From: Delftia tsuruhatensis
GTDB lineage: Bacteria > Pseudomonadota > Gammaproteobacteria > Burkholderiales > Burkholderiaceae_C
NCBI RefSeq assembly: GCF_903815225.1
Contig: NZ_LR813084.1
Span: 2,708,501 to 2,772,500 of the forward strand
DNA length: 64,000 bases
Reading direction: 5' to 3'
A program made the translations under genes and the position numbers. Below the pieces are notes generated by a model. The model did not search any database and was not told the origin of the DNA. It worked only from the letters and a program-made list of their open reading frames with translations. Below are positions 45,701 through 53,638 of this stretch, in pieces (position 1 is the stretch's first letter; every line of letters starts with the position of its first letter).

Positions 45701-46894
45701 ATCGATGGCGGCAGCGCCACTGGCAGTACCTCACTGCTTATAAGCAATGCCGGTGGCCTGGGTGATCAGACCCTGGGCAATGGCCTGCCGGTGGTGCTCG
45801 CGGTGAATGGCGCGAGCACCACGGCCAACGCCTTCAGCCTGGCTCAGCCGGTGCTGGCCGGCCCTTACCAATACCGCTTGCAGCGCGGCGGCGCGGATGC
45901 CCCCGACGACTGGTTCTTGCGCTCCAGCACCGACACCGGGCCAGCCAACTACCGCGCGGAAACCACCCTGTACAGCGCCGCGCCAGGGCAAGCGCTGCGC
46001 GATCAACAGACCCTGCTGGGCAGCCTGCATCAGCGCCGTGGGGCGCGAGCCGACCTGGCGCTTGACCCCCAGCCCAACCATTGGCTGCGCACCATCAGCC
46101 AGCGTGACTGGTTCGCGGCCAACGGCCAGCGCTCGACGCTCAGCGCGGCGCAATTCGGCCTGGACCTGCTGGCCATCACCCAGGGGTCGCACACGGCACG
46201 CCTGGCTGGCTACGCGGCATACGGTACGAGCCATGGCGTGGCCGCACACACCGACCCGCAACAGCGCCGCGCACCTGCCGGCGGCAATCGCCTCACGGCC
46301 TACAGCCTCGGGCTGACCGGCACCTTGAGTAATGGCCAGGGTGGTTACCTCGACGCGGTGCTGCAAGGCAGCCACTACCAGTTGGCCAGCCGCTCCCGCG
46401 CCGGTATGCGTTTGAACACCCGTGGCTATGGCCTGGCCGCTTCCTTAGAGACCGGGCAACGTTTCGCGCTCGCAGAGCACTGGGATTGGCAACCGCAGGC
46501 GCAGCTGATCCACCAGCGCCTGGCCCTCGGCCAGGGCGCGGATGACGCTGGCCGCGTGCGGTTCGCCCCCAGCCAATCCACCCAGCTGCGCCTGGGTGGG
46601 CGCCTTAACCACAGCCTGCGCGCGCGCAGCGCGGCGCCCGCCACGGCTTGGCTGGGCCTGCATGTGCAACGCCAGCTGGGCAGCCCCGGCGCCACCGACT
46701 TCGCCACGCCGACCCAGGGCGCCGTGCGCTTCTTCGGCGAGCGCCCACGCGGCACATGGCGCGCGGAAGTCGGGGTGGAGGGCCACGTCCACCCGAACCT
46801 GCTGCTCAATGGCCGCCTTGCGGCCGAGCAGAGCCTCGGGGGGCCAAGTTGGCGGGGCCTTTCAGGGCAAGTGGGGGTGACCTGGCGGTTTTAG
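42794..46894 (+). CDS. Type Va autotransporter
   Basis: 1366 aa. A signal peptide is visible (LTLALWAAYGAAGMAQ). The passenger is a Gly/Asn/Asp-rich beta-helix with repeats of the autotransporter-associated beta-strand kind (LDKSDLGTLVLAGDNPYSG, LRKSGDGTLTLDGATRYRG). The last 270 residues form a translocator beta-barrel ending in VGVTWRF, with the required C-terminal Phe. Exported to the outer membrane, with an exposed passenger of likely adhesin type. The ATG at 42794 has GGGGAGA upstream. Being carried as cargo on the ICE is notable. Passenger protease motifs are not seen. Confidence 0.87.
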   Translation: MCTTFGIRGTLTLALWAAYGAAGMAQPFDQVLDTDQSSTVSLRKPGEQVLIADGVSIAPSAGAGLIGAPGDRWWITNQGDVAGDFAVHLQGESGLRNVRQIRGTHIGVLANQGLTLSNGVGAAISGLSAVMSHGPLVLDNQGLIEGTYDGLVISPTQLAQGAAVDNGGTLRGGRFGIVLRTAAFDPATHIIRNRTGALIESLGGNGVDLLHSLTTIHNEAGATVQGQHSALAGGDRYTFLNLDNAGSIRGGTGAGVWSYGGGRIVNQAGGEITGSGALAYVRSVASTDNSLLNAGTLRASANEFVAGNGRFAGSGAGVYFGGVEPTAGGRVDNLASGSILGSVYGLYSGAAVAATDAGPITVNNAGLITGRTGIALNGGDGSISNRGTIRGTAGDAIVFDAAAERRNRLTLDSGSRLEGQVRGGAGFDALLLLGSGAEDLSRFVAMDQLTLRGDDWTLGGTGGFAASRVERGVLRLDGQLTSDVRVDTPGTLAGGGTLHGNALIDGTLAPSGTLTIDGNLSLSESALLDYRLGQANRAGGPLNDLTLVRGDLVLDGTLKVRSSPGGAFGPGVYRLFEYGGRLLDNGLTLGAVPGGSQDQISTGIAGQVNLLHRAEQALSWWDGGGQPFDGRISGGTGIWQAGTDLNWSEASGALNGRYDPGSFAIFAGQPGQVTLSHAQGPVLSAGMQFASDGYRLQGEALTLLAGQHSLRVGDGTARGATFSATITAPLSGLGGLDKSDLGTLVLAGDNPYSGATTVSGGTLRAGADQVFAHSSAIQVQAGATLDLGGYRQTAQRLAGAGMLLLGDAELTVHNASSRDDSRFSGVLQGSGGLRKSGDGTLTLDGATRYRGGTHLQGGQLLLDGGNGGAQLQSQVTGEATAQLSLRNGASLRGQINGPNLAVDALSSWTLTADSRLDRLQHAGQIGFAEPGLPMLSGRTLRVRELTGQGGVVALYSVLGGSGAVSDRLLIDGGSATGSTSLLISNAGGLGDQTLGNGLPVVLAVNGASTTANAFSLAQPVLAGPYQYRLQRGGADAPDDWFLRSSTDTGPANYRAETTLYSAAPGQALRDQQTLLGSLHQRRGARADLALDPQPNHWLRTISQRDWFAANGQRSTLSAAQFGLDLLAITQGSHTARLAGYAAYGTSHGVAAHTDPQQRRAPAGGNRLTAYSLGLTGTLSNGQGGYLDAVLQGSHYQLASRSRAGMRLNTRGYGLAASLETGQRFALAEHWDWQPQAQLIHQRLALGQGADDAGRVRFAPSQSTQLRLGGRLNHSLRARSAAPATAWLGLHVQRQLGSPGATDFATPTQGAVRFFGERPRGTWRAEVGVEGHVHPNLLLNGRLAAEQSLGGPSWRGLSGQVGVTWRF

Positions 46895-46946
46895 CGCGAC
46901 GACGCGTTGCGGCCAATGATTCGCCCTGTGGCGCCACGAATTACCC

Positions 46947-48644
46947 TCAAATGCCGGGCTTTCTAAGATGCTCGCCAAAATGCAATTGCAGCAATTCAAC
47001 CCGCCGAGGTGAGGTGTTTTCATCGACAATCCGCCGCGCGGCCTTAAGAAAGGTGGCCACTCCAGCGGCGAATATGCCCTTGGTTTCGGCCCTCGGTAGC
47101 GGATTGGTGATCTCCCTATGATAAAAATAGACGAAGGAGGAAAACCCTTCTCGGTCGACCTGACAGATTGCCCTAACCATGTCGTTCTCACTCACCCCAT
47201 TGATCACCTGTTCATCAGCGGGATTCCAGCCACCACTGCATACGTTCTTTACGGCCTGAAGCAAGGTAGGCGGAGATGAAAGCTGCCGATTGCCGTCAAT
47301 GAGTGTGTCTTTAACAATCGGATGCATGTTATCTACCGGATGCAGGCTACTCAGCCAAAGCTGAGGTCTCCCGCGTCTACGCTGTGCCCATTGCTCCACG
47401 ATCTCAGAGGCCAATTGATCTGCGCCACGTTTTTCCAAATCAATGGCTATTGCACTGATTTTGTCGGCGGACAGTTGCTGCCATGCTGATTGGTAGCGCT
47501 CGGCGAGCGCAATGAAATCTTGATCATTCATGTCTGGATCAAAATAAACACTTTCGATGTATTTGATGGCGGCTGCCTCTGCGGCGGTAGAGGCCGCTTG
47601 CTTTTGACGCGCTTTGAATAGCAAATCAAATTCATCCTGCAAGCGATGACCGGTTAATAGATGCTTGACCACCAAGTTCAGAAAATCGATGTCACGGGAC
47701 AACTTTGCATGCAGTGCGAACGCGGCGGCAGCGGTTGGGCTTTTGGATTTTTCCCCAACGTAGTTGCCTTGCATGCACCACGCAGTCCATTCGGCAACCA
47801 GCAAATCCAGGTTGGGGCCGCCAGGCACGGCATTAAAATTCAGCGCTGTCAGCAATACGATAGCGGGCAACAATTCTTCTTCAACCACCCCCTGAAGTTC
47901 TGTTTTACCCTCCAATAGGGTGCTGACCACTCGGTCAATCCGCTGAACCACGCGAATGTTAGTCACCGCATGTTTGATCAGGGCGCCACGAATTGCTAGG
48001 CGCAACGGCACATCTGGACTCAGGCCCATGTCTGCCGCCTCACCAGCCGTCGTGAGCAGGGCAATCTCGCGATCCACGCATTTCTCTTTCAGCGTGCGCC
48101 AATCATCGAGGTGGCTTTTCTCAATGGGCTCCTCATTCAGGATGATCAATATCTTGCAATTATTGCGTTTCAACAGATCAATAAACCCGAGCAGTGCCTC
48201 GACAGGCAAGCCGTCACTACGCCGCTCAATATCGTCCAGGACAATCAAGCGGTCATGCAAGACGTTGTCGATCAGCGTCGCCTGCACCAGGCCACTGACA
48301 CTGCCCATAAGCGTCGCCAGACCTTCGCCGCCCGGCAGCCACTTTGCCGCCAATTTTTCCGTTACATCGATGGCGGCTCCGGCATAGCGCTTTAGACCGG
48401 ACAATGCCTCACTTTTTTTCCCCAGAGAACTCTGAAACAGTGTGGACTTTATGTGCTCCACCGATTCCACGCCAAAGCAGGAGGCATACAAATGACTATT
48501 CTCATTCATCGCGGGGAACCCCGATTTCACCTCCTCCCAAAGATGGGTTTTCCCGGTGCCCCAAAGACCCTTCAACGCAATGACGCGCACCTGATCATCG
48601 TGCAGGTAGTGCAGCAAGCTTTCTTTGGTTTTTTCTCTACTCAT
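46947..48644 (-). CDS. P-loop NTPase, KAP-like
   Basis: 565 aa. The Walker A motif is GLWGTGKT (residues 26-33), the Walker B RLIVLDDIE (132-140), close in spacing to KAP-family P-loop NTPases, which include phage-exclusion protein PifA. No membrane segment, unlike many KAP proteins. The remaining 400 residues are helical and unassigned. It lies just after the autotransporter and opposite to it. Defence against phage is a plausible role given the family and neighbours, but unproved. GC is intermediate. Confidence 0.7.
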   Translation of the reverse strand: MSREKTKESLLHYLHDDQVRVIALKGLWGTGKTHLWEEVKSGFPAMNENSHLYASCFGVESVEHIKSTLFQSSLGKKSEALSGLKRYAGAAIDVTEKLAAKWLPGGEGLATLMGSVSGLVQATLIDNVLHDRLIVLDDIERRSDGLPVEALLGFIDLLKRNNCKILIILNEEPIEKSHLDDWRTLKEKCVDREIALLTTAGEAADMGLSPDVPLRLAIRGALIKHAVTNIRVVQRIDRVVSTLLEGKTELQGVVEEELLPAIVLLTALNFNAVPGGPNLDLLVAEWTAWCMQGNYVGEKSKSPTAAAAFALHAKLSRDIDFLNLVVKHLLTGHRLQDEFDLLFKARQKQAASTAAEAAAIKYIESVYFDPDMNDQDFIALAERYQSAWQQLSADKISAIAIDLEKRGADQLASEIVEQWAQRRRGRPQLWLSSLHPVDNMHPIVKDTLIDGNRQLSSPPTLLQAVKNVCSGGWNPADEQVINGVSENDMVRAICQVDREGFSSFVYFYHREITNPLPRAETKGIFAAGVATFLKAARRIVDENTSPRRVELLQLHFGEHLRKPGI

Positions 48645-49226
48645 AGGGGTAATCCATTTCCTTTAAGTGACAAAAATAACGGGCATGGCGTGCCTGTATG
48701 GGCCGAAATATTTACCACCTAAGTAGGTTGAACAAATGTTTGCCGGGCAAACCCATTGCAGCGCCAACGCCTATTTGACCACAGTCCAAAGCACGCTCCG
48801 CGTGTACGACGCTGTGGGCGCGTTGAGTGGGCGGATCGACCAATGAACGGGGCCTGGAGGACGGTGGCGCAACCTATTCGTGCCGCCATTGCGGGTGGTC
48901 AGTATCTGGAGTCCGCACCCTTCAGTGACCTGGTGCTTTTTTACGCCCTGACCAATGCGCCGTTGGGCACATCACATTGCCCCTGGCCCGGCCGACTGCG
49001 ACAGCCGACCCTTGCTCCCATGCCTGCTGACGACGTCAGCGACATGCCAGGCAACCCGCGGTCTTCGAGGTTGCACCGCAGTTGCCACTGCGTGACCGTG
49101 CCAGCTCGCACCGCATCCAATCGCGAGCGGCCAGCCGTCTTTGGTGGCGGATGCTTTCACCTGATCAACCCTGCCATTCATTTGAGTGGAGGACTTTTTT
49201 CTTTGCCCATACAGGAGATTTCAACC
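48645..49226. other. Intergenic leader region of DUF3085 gene
   Basis: 582 bases. The second half contains repeat copy A (listed separately). I find no gene with a credible start and ribosome-binding site. A frame open in the plus direction (48756 onward) runs into the DUF3085 gene, but its first 157 codons look spurious because they read through the non-coding repeat. Confidence 0.45.
49017..49174 (+). repeat. Structured leader repeat, copy A
   Basis: About 155 bases align with 50704-50858 at roughly 88% by eye. GCTGAC-GAC-GTCAGC (49025-49039) forms a 6-bp stem whose loop differs from copy B while the stem is retained. CGCAGT-TGCC-ACTGCG forms a second stem. It sits about 50 bases before the DUF3085 start. 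Confidence 0.6.
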
Positions 49227-49580
49227 ATGGCACTGCGATTTAAAGGCTGCGAACTGCGCCCCGTGCTGGCCGAAGCCATCGCCAACCATTGCCGCGTCGT
49301 CCTGGCCAAGGACCAGGGCGTGTACTTCCTCGCCGAGCACGCAGAGCGCCACCCCGATGGCCGCGTCAAGCTGCTGGCCTATGCGGAGGGTTGCAACCCG
49401 GACACCGACCCGTTCGATGACTGGTGGGACTTGGCGCGCAACGAGCTGGGCGGCGACGACTTCGGCGAGTTCTTCAACCCCACCGATGGCGTGTTCGAAC
49501 GGATCCTGCACAGCACGGACGACCTGCTGCTGTCTGCCTCTGCCACGCAACTAAAGCTAGCGGTGGCGCCGTCGGTGTAG
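49227..49580 (+). CDS. DUF3085 family ICE protein
   Basis: 117 aa from the ATG at 49227, with CAGGAGA upstream. MALRFKGCELRPVLAEAIANH, GVYFLAEHAERHPDGRVKLLAYAEGC and DTDPFDDWWDLARNELGGDDFGEF are DUF3085. This short domain recurs on Pseudomonas ICEs. Its role is unknown; the sequence is acidic, so it could be a protein-inhibitor or DNA mimic, which is speculation. Confidence 0.85.
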   Translation: MALRFKGCELRPVLAEAIANHCRVVLAKDQGVYFLAEHAERHPDGRVKLLAYAEGCNPDTDPFDDWWDLARNELGGDDFGEFFNPTDGVFERILHSTDDLLLSASATQLKLAVAPSV

Positions 49581-49603
49581 CGCGGCGACCCCGGCCCTCT
49601 CAA

Positions 49604-49630
49604 GGCCCCCTTCATGGGGGCCGTGTTTTC
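49604..49630 (+). terminator. Hairpin after DUF3085, possible terminator
   Basis: GGCCCCC and GGGGGCC form a 7-bp stem with the loop TTCAT, followed by GTGTTTTCT. It could terminate or act as a processing/stabilising hairpin between the two genes. Confidence 0.5.
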
Positions 49631-49728
49631 TGCGTAGCGCGGCCATCGCCGCGCCTGCCCGTTCGTCTGCGGCCACCTGTGGCCCGCCTCGCCAGCCGAC
49701 CCACCGACATGCCCACGGAGACGACTGC

Positions 49729-50571
49729 ATGCGCGACCCATTCAAGATCAGCCAACCCACTTGCATCAGCTTCTCCGGGGGGCGCACCAGCGCCTACATG
49801 CTCTGGCGGGTGTTGCAGGCCAATGGCGGCCTGCCTGCCGACACCCTGGTGTGCTTCGCCAACACCGGCAAGGAAGTGGCAGCCAGCTTGCGCTTCGTAC
49901 GCGACTGCGCCTCATACTGGCGGGTGCCGATCCGCTGGTTGGAGTACCAGCCCACGGAACCGGGCTTCAGGCTGGTCGATTTCGCCCAAGCCAGCCGCCA
50001 GGGCGAACCCTTCGAGGCGCTGATCCGCAAGCGCCAGTACCTGCCCAATCCGGTTGCGCGAGGCTGCACCACCAGCCTGAAGATTCGCCCGATGCACCGC
50101 TATCTGCGGCATCTGGGGTGGACGGACTGGCACCAGATGATCGGCATCCGCGCCGACGAGCAGCGCCGAGTCGCCAAGATTCGGGCGCGCGGCCATTCCA
50201 CCGAATCGGCCCACGAGATCATGTGCATGCCGCTGGCGGACGCTGGCGTCACCGTGGGCGAGGTCGGCGCATTCTGGCAGGCCCAGCCGTTCGACCTCGA
50301 CCTGCTCACGGTCAACGGGCGCACCCTCGAAGGCAACTGCGACCTGTGTTTCCTCAAGCCGTACCGGCAGCGCTTGGCCCTGATCAAGGCCCAGCCCGCA
50401 GCCGCCGAGTGGTGGATTCGCATGGAAGCGCTGCACTTGGCAAGCAAGCCCAGCGGCGCGCGGTTCCGCGCCGAGGGTCCAAGCTACGCCGAGCTGGCGC
50501 GCTTTGCCGCAGCCCAGGGTGACCTGTTCGACGCGGCCGAGGAGCCGCTCGCTTGCTTCTGCGGCGACTGA
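49729..50571 (+). CDS. PP-loop (PAPS reductase-like) protein
   Basis: 280 aa. The PP-loop SGGRTSAYML (residues 16-25) binds ATP or adenylyl groups. Cys residues at the region of GCTTSLKIRP and at CDLCFLK, and a C-terminal CFCGD, could hold an iron-sulfur cluster. The family includes PAPS reductase, DndC and island proteins of unknown role. In this block it could modify nucleic acid or a small molecule. No dnd partners are visible. Placed between DUF3085 and DUF3577 genes, it starts with CGGAGACG upstream. Confidence 0.85.
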   Translation: MRDPFKISQPTCISFSGGRTSAYMLWRVLQANGGLPADTLVCFANTGKEVAASLRFVRDCASYWRVPIRWLEYQPTEPGFRLVDFAQASRQGEPFEALIRKRQYLPNPVARGCTTSLKIRPMHRYLRHLGWTDWHQMIGIRADEQRRVAKIRARGHSTESAHEIMCMPLADAGVTVGEVGAFWQAQPFDLDLLTVNGRTLEGNCDLCFLKPYRQRLALIKAQPAAAEWWIRMEALHLASKPSGARFRAEGPSYAELARFAAAQGDLFDAAEEPLACFCGD

Positions 50572-50703
50572 TGGGCAGGGGCAGGCCGCCCACCTCGCCC
50601 TCACGGCAAGGTGTCGGTGGCGCGCGCTTGGCGACGCGGACAAAGGGTCGTACCGGGATGCCGATTGCCTGTTGCCGTGCGCGCGGGACCTGACCATGCT
50701 GAC

Positions 50704-50858
50704 CCCATGCTTGCTGACGTGGTCAGCGACATGCCAGGCAACCATCGGTCTTCGAGGTTGCGGCGCAGTTGCCACTGCGTGACCGTACCAGCTCGCACCG
50801 CATCCGTTCGCGAGCGCCCACCGTCTGGTGGTGGATGCTTTCGCCTTATCAACCCAGC
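50704..50858 (+). repeat. Structured leader repeat, copy B
   Basis: Second copy of the 155-base repeat, 70 bases before the tandem DUF3577 gene. The stems GCTGAC-GTG-GTCAGC and CGCAGT-TGCC-ACTGCG are retained with changed loop and flanking bases. The intergenic region from 50572 to 50927 contains nothing else I can identify. Confidence 0.6.
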
Positions 50859-50927
50859 GCGGGGTTACGCACCTCTCCCCGCATGCGTGGGGTCGGTGTG
50901 TCTCCGCTATCCCAATGGAGATTCACC

Positions 50928-51833
50928 ATGCACACCACGTCCAACGAGCAATCGTATTTCAACCTCCACACCTCGGGCATCGGCTACCTCCAGCGAGTCC
51001 GTGAAGTGCCGGTGCGCAGTGGCCGCCGCGCGCAGCCATTCCTCGCCTGCACCATCGCCGCGCTGGTAGGCCCGGCCAGGGACCCCAGCTACCGCTACTT
51101 CGACGTCAAGGTCTCGGGTGCCGAGGCCAAGCAACTGGTCGAGCGCTACCTCGGTGTTGACGATCGCCGGCAGCGCCCGCTGGTGCGCTTTCGCCTCGGT
51201 GACCTGTGGGGCGATGCCTATATCCGCGACAAGGGCGAACAGAAAGGCCAAGCCGCCGCGACCCTCAAAGCGCGACTGCTCAAGGCCGAACTGCTCGACC
51301 GCGGCGAATTGGCTTCGCTCAAGCAGCACGAACTGATCACCCGTGGCATCGGCTACCTGAGCCGCCCCAAGGACGTCAGCCCCAAGGCTGGCGATCCGTT
51401 CCTGTCGTGCTGCGTCGCGGCGCTGGCCGGGCCAATCAATGAGCCGGATTATCGGTACTTCGACACTATCGTCACCACCCCCGAGGCCGAGCACCTGGTT
51501 CGCCGGTGCATACAAGCGATCGAAGGGGAGCGCAAAGTGCTGATCGGCTTCCGTTTGAACGACATGCAGATCGATCCGTACATCCGCACCAAGGGCGAGC
51601 GCGCCGGGGAACCGGCCGCGAGCTTGGAATCGAAGTTGGTCCATATCGGTCTGATCAAGATCGACGGCATCCAGGTCCATCCGCCGCTCCAGACGCCGGC
51701 CGAGGCGCCACCAACCGAGGACGCACCCGCGCCCGTAGCCGAGGTTGCCACCGACCAGCCTGTCGAGCCCGCCGAGCGCGAGCCCGCCAGTGAAGTCGAG
51801 GAGCAGCAGCCCGCATTGGCCGCTTCGTTCTGA
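50928..51833 (+). CDS. Tandem DUF3577 (STY4534-like) protein
   Basis: 301 aa from the ATG at 50928 (CAATGGAG upstream). Residues about 8-110 and about 125-225 are two copies of DUF3577: each has GIGYL, DPFL or QPFLAC, a RYFD block, and G-E-x-x-G-x-x-A-x-L. STY4534-type proteins are normally a single copy, so this is an in-frame duplication. The C-terminal tail is Pro/Glu/Ala-rich. Members are regarded as ICE replication proteins and often sit beside DUF3275, as here. Single-stranded DNA binding is a plausible role. Confidence 0.85.
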   Translation: MHTTSNEQSYFNLHTSGIGYLQRVREVPVRSGRRAQPFLACTIAALVGPARDPSYRYFDVKVSGAEAKQLVERYLGVDDRRQRPLVRFRLGDLWGDAYIRDKGEQKGQAAATLKARLLKAELLDRGELASLKQHELITRGIGYLSRPKDVSPKAGDPFLSCCVAALAGPINEPDYRYFDTIVTTPEAEHLVRRCIQAIEGERKVLIGFRLNDMQIDPYIRTKGERAGEPAASLESKLVHIGLIKIDGIQVHPPLQTPAEAPPTEDAPAPVAEVATDQPVEPAEREPASEVEEQQPALAASF

Positions 51834-51841
51834 ACCCGCAT

Positions 51842-51857
51842 GGCCCCGCGTGGGGCC
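51842..51857 (+). other. Intercistronic hairpin
   Basis: GGCCCC-GCGT-GGGGCC is a perfect 6-bp stem just after the DUF3577 stop and 40 bases before the DUF3275 start, which has AAGGAG. Confidence 0.5.
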
Positions 51858-51896
51858 TTGCCTTCCGCCTATTTCTCAAGCTCAAGGAGTGCCATC

Positions 51897-52571
51897 ATGG
51901 CAGCCACGCCCATCGTCGTCCCTGGCCAACTTACGCTGCGCACCATCCGTGGCAAGAACGGCCCGTTCACGGTCGGTCGCCTCACCACACACCTCGGTGT
52001 GTTCGAGGTCAAAGACCCGGAACTGGAGCAGTACCCCGAGGGCAAGTACGAGGGGGAATTCATCGTCAGGTACATCTTCCCGAAGTCTTACCCCGTCGGC
52101 GGCGGCATGCGCTTCGAAATCCGCGCCAGCCTCGACGGGATGACGCTCTACGGTATCGACAAACTGAGCCGCGACGAAGCCGGCAGCTTTACCACGCAAG
52201 AGGTCGATCCGCTCGATGAAGAGCTGGCGACCCCGCCTGCGGCAACACCCGCCAAGCCGGCCAAGCCGGCCAAAGCCACCAAGCCCGCCAAGCCCGCACC
52301 CGTGCAGGCATCGGCGGACCCGCTGGTCGACACCACGCCCTTCGGCGTGGACGCGCCGCCGCCTGCTGCGGTTGCCGCCCCCGGCAACCCCGAGGAGGGC
52401 GACGCCGCGCTGTTTGGCGTCCTGTGGCCGCTTGGCGAGTCCGTGAAACTGGATTCGACCATCGATCGCCGCGCCTTGCGCGCGCAGATCGCCCGATTGG
52501 GCGAGCTGGGCTACGCGCTCAACTTCAAGATGCAAGAGTGGAGCCACCAGGCCGAACTGCAACCTGCGTGA
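51897..52571 (+). CDS. DUF3275 family ICE protein
   Basis: 224 aa from the ATG at 51897. PGQLTLRTIRGKNGPFTVGRLTTHLGVFEVKD and YEGEFIVRYIFPKSY, then MRFEIRASLDGMTLYGIDKL mark DUF3275. Ala/Pro/Lys-rich linker in the middle (residues about 115-145), then a C-terminal small domain (LFGVLWPLGESVKLDSTIDRRALRAQIARL). This is a fixed neighbour of DUF3577 on ICEs. The fold of the N-terminus suggests an OB- or beta-rich nucleic-acid binder; not shown experimentally to my knowledge. Confidence 0.85.
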   Translation: MAATPIVVPGQLTLRTIRGKNGPFTVGRLTTHLGVFEVKDPELEQYPEGKYEGEFIVRYIFPKSYPVGGGMRFEIRASLDGMTLYGIDKLSRDEAGSFTTQEVDPLDEELATPPAATPAKPAKPAKATKPAKPAPVQASADPLVDTTPFGVDAPPPAAVAAPGNPEEGDAALFGVLWPLGESVKLDSTIDRRALRAQIARLGELGYALNFKMQEWSHQAELQPA

Positions 52572-52661
52572 TCAGCAACCGCATTCGCGGTTTGTTCATC
52601 CACCCGCCGAGGTTCCTTCCCTGCGGGGTAAGGCCCCGGCATTTTTTCGAGGGCCTTGATT

Positions 52662-53006
52662 ATGTCCACCACCGCTGGCGATACACCGCATTGCGCTCTG
52701 GATGCAACCACCTGGCGGGAGTTCTGCACCACCGCCGCCGCATACGCCCAGCGCGGTTGCGGCCTGTCCTACGACCACTATGTGACGCTCTTCAGTACGC
52801 AGATCGACGAGCAAGTACGTCGATTGCCGGCCAGCCAGCGGGCTCAGGCCCTGGCAATCGCGACCCAGCAATGGGGCTACGAAACCCCCGCCGAACGGCA
52901 GGCAACCCAGGACTCGCTCGCTGACGACGGCTGCTGTTCCCACGGCATCGCCTTCGGTTACTGCCCGGCCGGTTGTGATCTACCCGATGACGACGACTGG
53001 GATTGA
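52662..53006 (+). CDS. ICE hypothetical protein, Cys-rich C-terminus
   Basis: 114 aa from the ATG at 52662. The C-terminus DDGCCSHGIAFGYCPAGCD holds five Cys/His candidates for metal binding, followed by an acidic DDDDWD tail. The N-terminal part is helical (REFCTTAAAYAQRGCG, SYDHYVTLFSTQIDEQV). Not a recognised family. No clear Shine-Dalgarno is seen before the start, and the preceding hairpin with a T-run (52623-52647) could attenuate transcription. Confidence 0.65.
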   Translation: MSTTAGDTPHCALDATTWREFCTTAAAYAQRGCGLSYDHYVTLFSTQIDEQVRRLPASQRAQALAIATQQWGYETPAERQATQDSLADDGCCSHGIAFGYCPAGCDLPDDDDWD

Positions 53007-53063
53007 GGGCAACGCCTAGGTGGCGGCGCCAAACTGGCGACTTTTCAACACCCGCTGGGGCGC

Positions 53064-53078
53064 TTCCCCAGGGGGGAA
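53064..53078 (+). other. Intercistronic hairpin
   Basis: TTCCCC and GGGGAA form a 6-bp stem around AGG, 30 bases before the next ATG. Flanking GGGG and CCCC blocks allow alternative pairing. Confidence 0.4.
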
Positions 53079-53108
53079 AGCCCCGGCCCCTTTTCAGGAA
53101 ACTTGCTC

Positions 53109-53507
53109 ATGGGCTGGTCCTTTTCACGGCAAGCGCGATCCGCGTTGATCGCGCAACTGATCCAACCGCAGGAAACCGAGCGCGCCAGCGCCAAGGCCCT
53201 CGCTCACACCCTACGCGGCAACGTGCTGTGGTCGGTGGTCGAGCTCACCGCCAAGGCCACAGGCGTGCATCCTGGTCTCGCACCGGGGCAATCGCTGCGC
53301 TACATCCGCTGCGCTCTGCTGAAGCGCAGCGGCAACCAGTGGGGCTACAAGGCGCTGGAAGAGTCCATGCACCCGTACTACTACTCGTGCCCGCTGTCCT
53401 ATTTGGACCTCGCACCGGAGCAGGCCGCCGACTGGCGTGCCGGCGTTCGCGCCTACCACGCACACCGGCACGCAGCCAAAGCATCCGCCGCAGCGCCGCT
53501 GGACTGA
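53109..53507 (+). CDS. ICE/phage-type hypothetical protein
   Basis: 132 aa from the ATG at 53109, preceded by a CAGGAA leader. The motif pattern MGWSFSR...RGNVLWSVVE, GYKALEESMHPYYYSCPLSYLDL recurs in phage and ICE proteins of unknown function (possibly the family Pfam calls DUF6927; number recalled, not checked). Trp/Tyr-rich mixed alpha/beta. Could bind nucleic acid. Confidence 0.75.
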   Translation: MGWSFSRQARSALIAQLIQPQETERASAKALAHTLRGNVLWSVVELTAKATGVHPGLAPGQSLRYIRCALLKRSGNQWGYKALEESMHPYYYSCPLSYLDLAPEQAADWRAGVRAYHAHRHAAKASAAAPLD

Positions 53508-53575
53508 GCCAAGCAGGCGCTTCACATCAACCCGCGCACCCGGCAGTTCGAGCCGGACTGAGCGCTCTTCTTCCA

Positions 53576-53604
53576 CCCGCTGGGGCAGCACCTGCCCCAG
53601 CGGG
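53576..53604 (+). other. 13-bp intercistronic hairpin
   Basis: CCCGCTGGGGCAG and CTGCCCCAGCGGG form a perfect 13-bp stem with the loop CAC. It is the strongest of the series, located about 35 bases before the start at 53639. Confidence 0.6.
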
Positions 53605-53638
53605 CGGTGCTGTTCCGGTTCATCTTAAGGACCGCAGC

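Noticed and set aside
50504-50782. Small plus-strand ORF across repeat copy B
   Set aside because: It reads through the structured repeat shared with copy A, where the corresponding frame differs; more likely non-coding.
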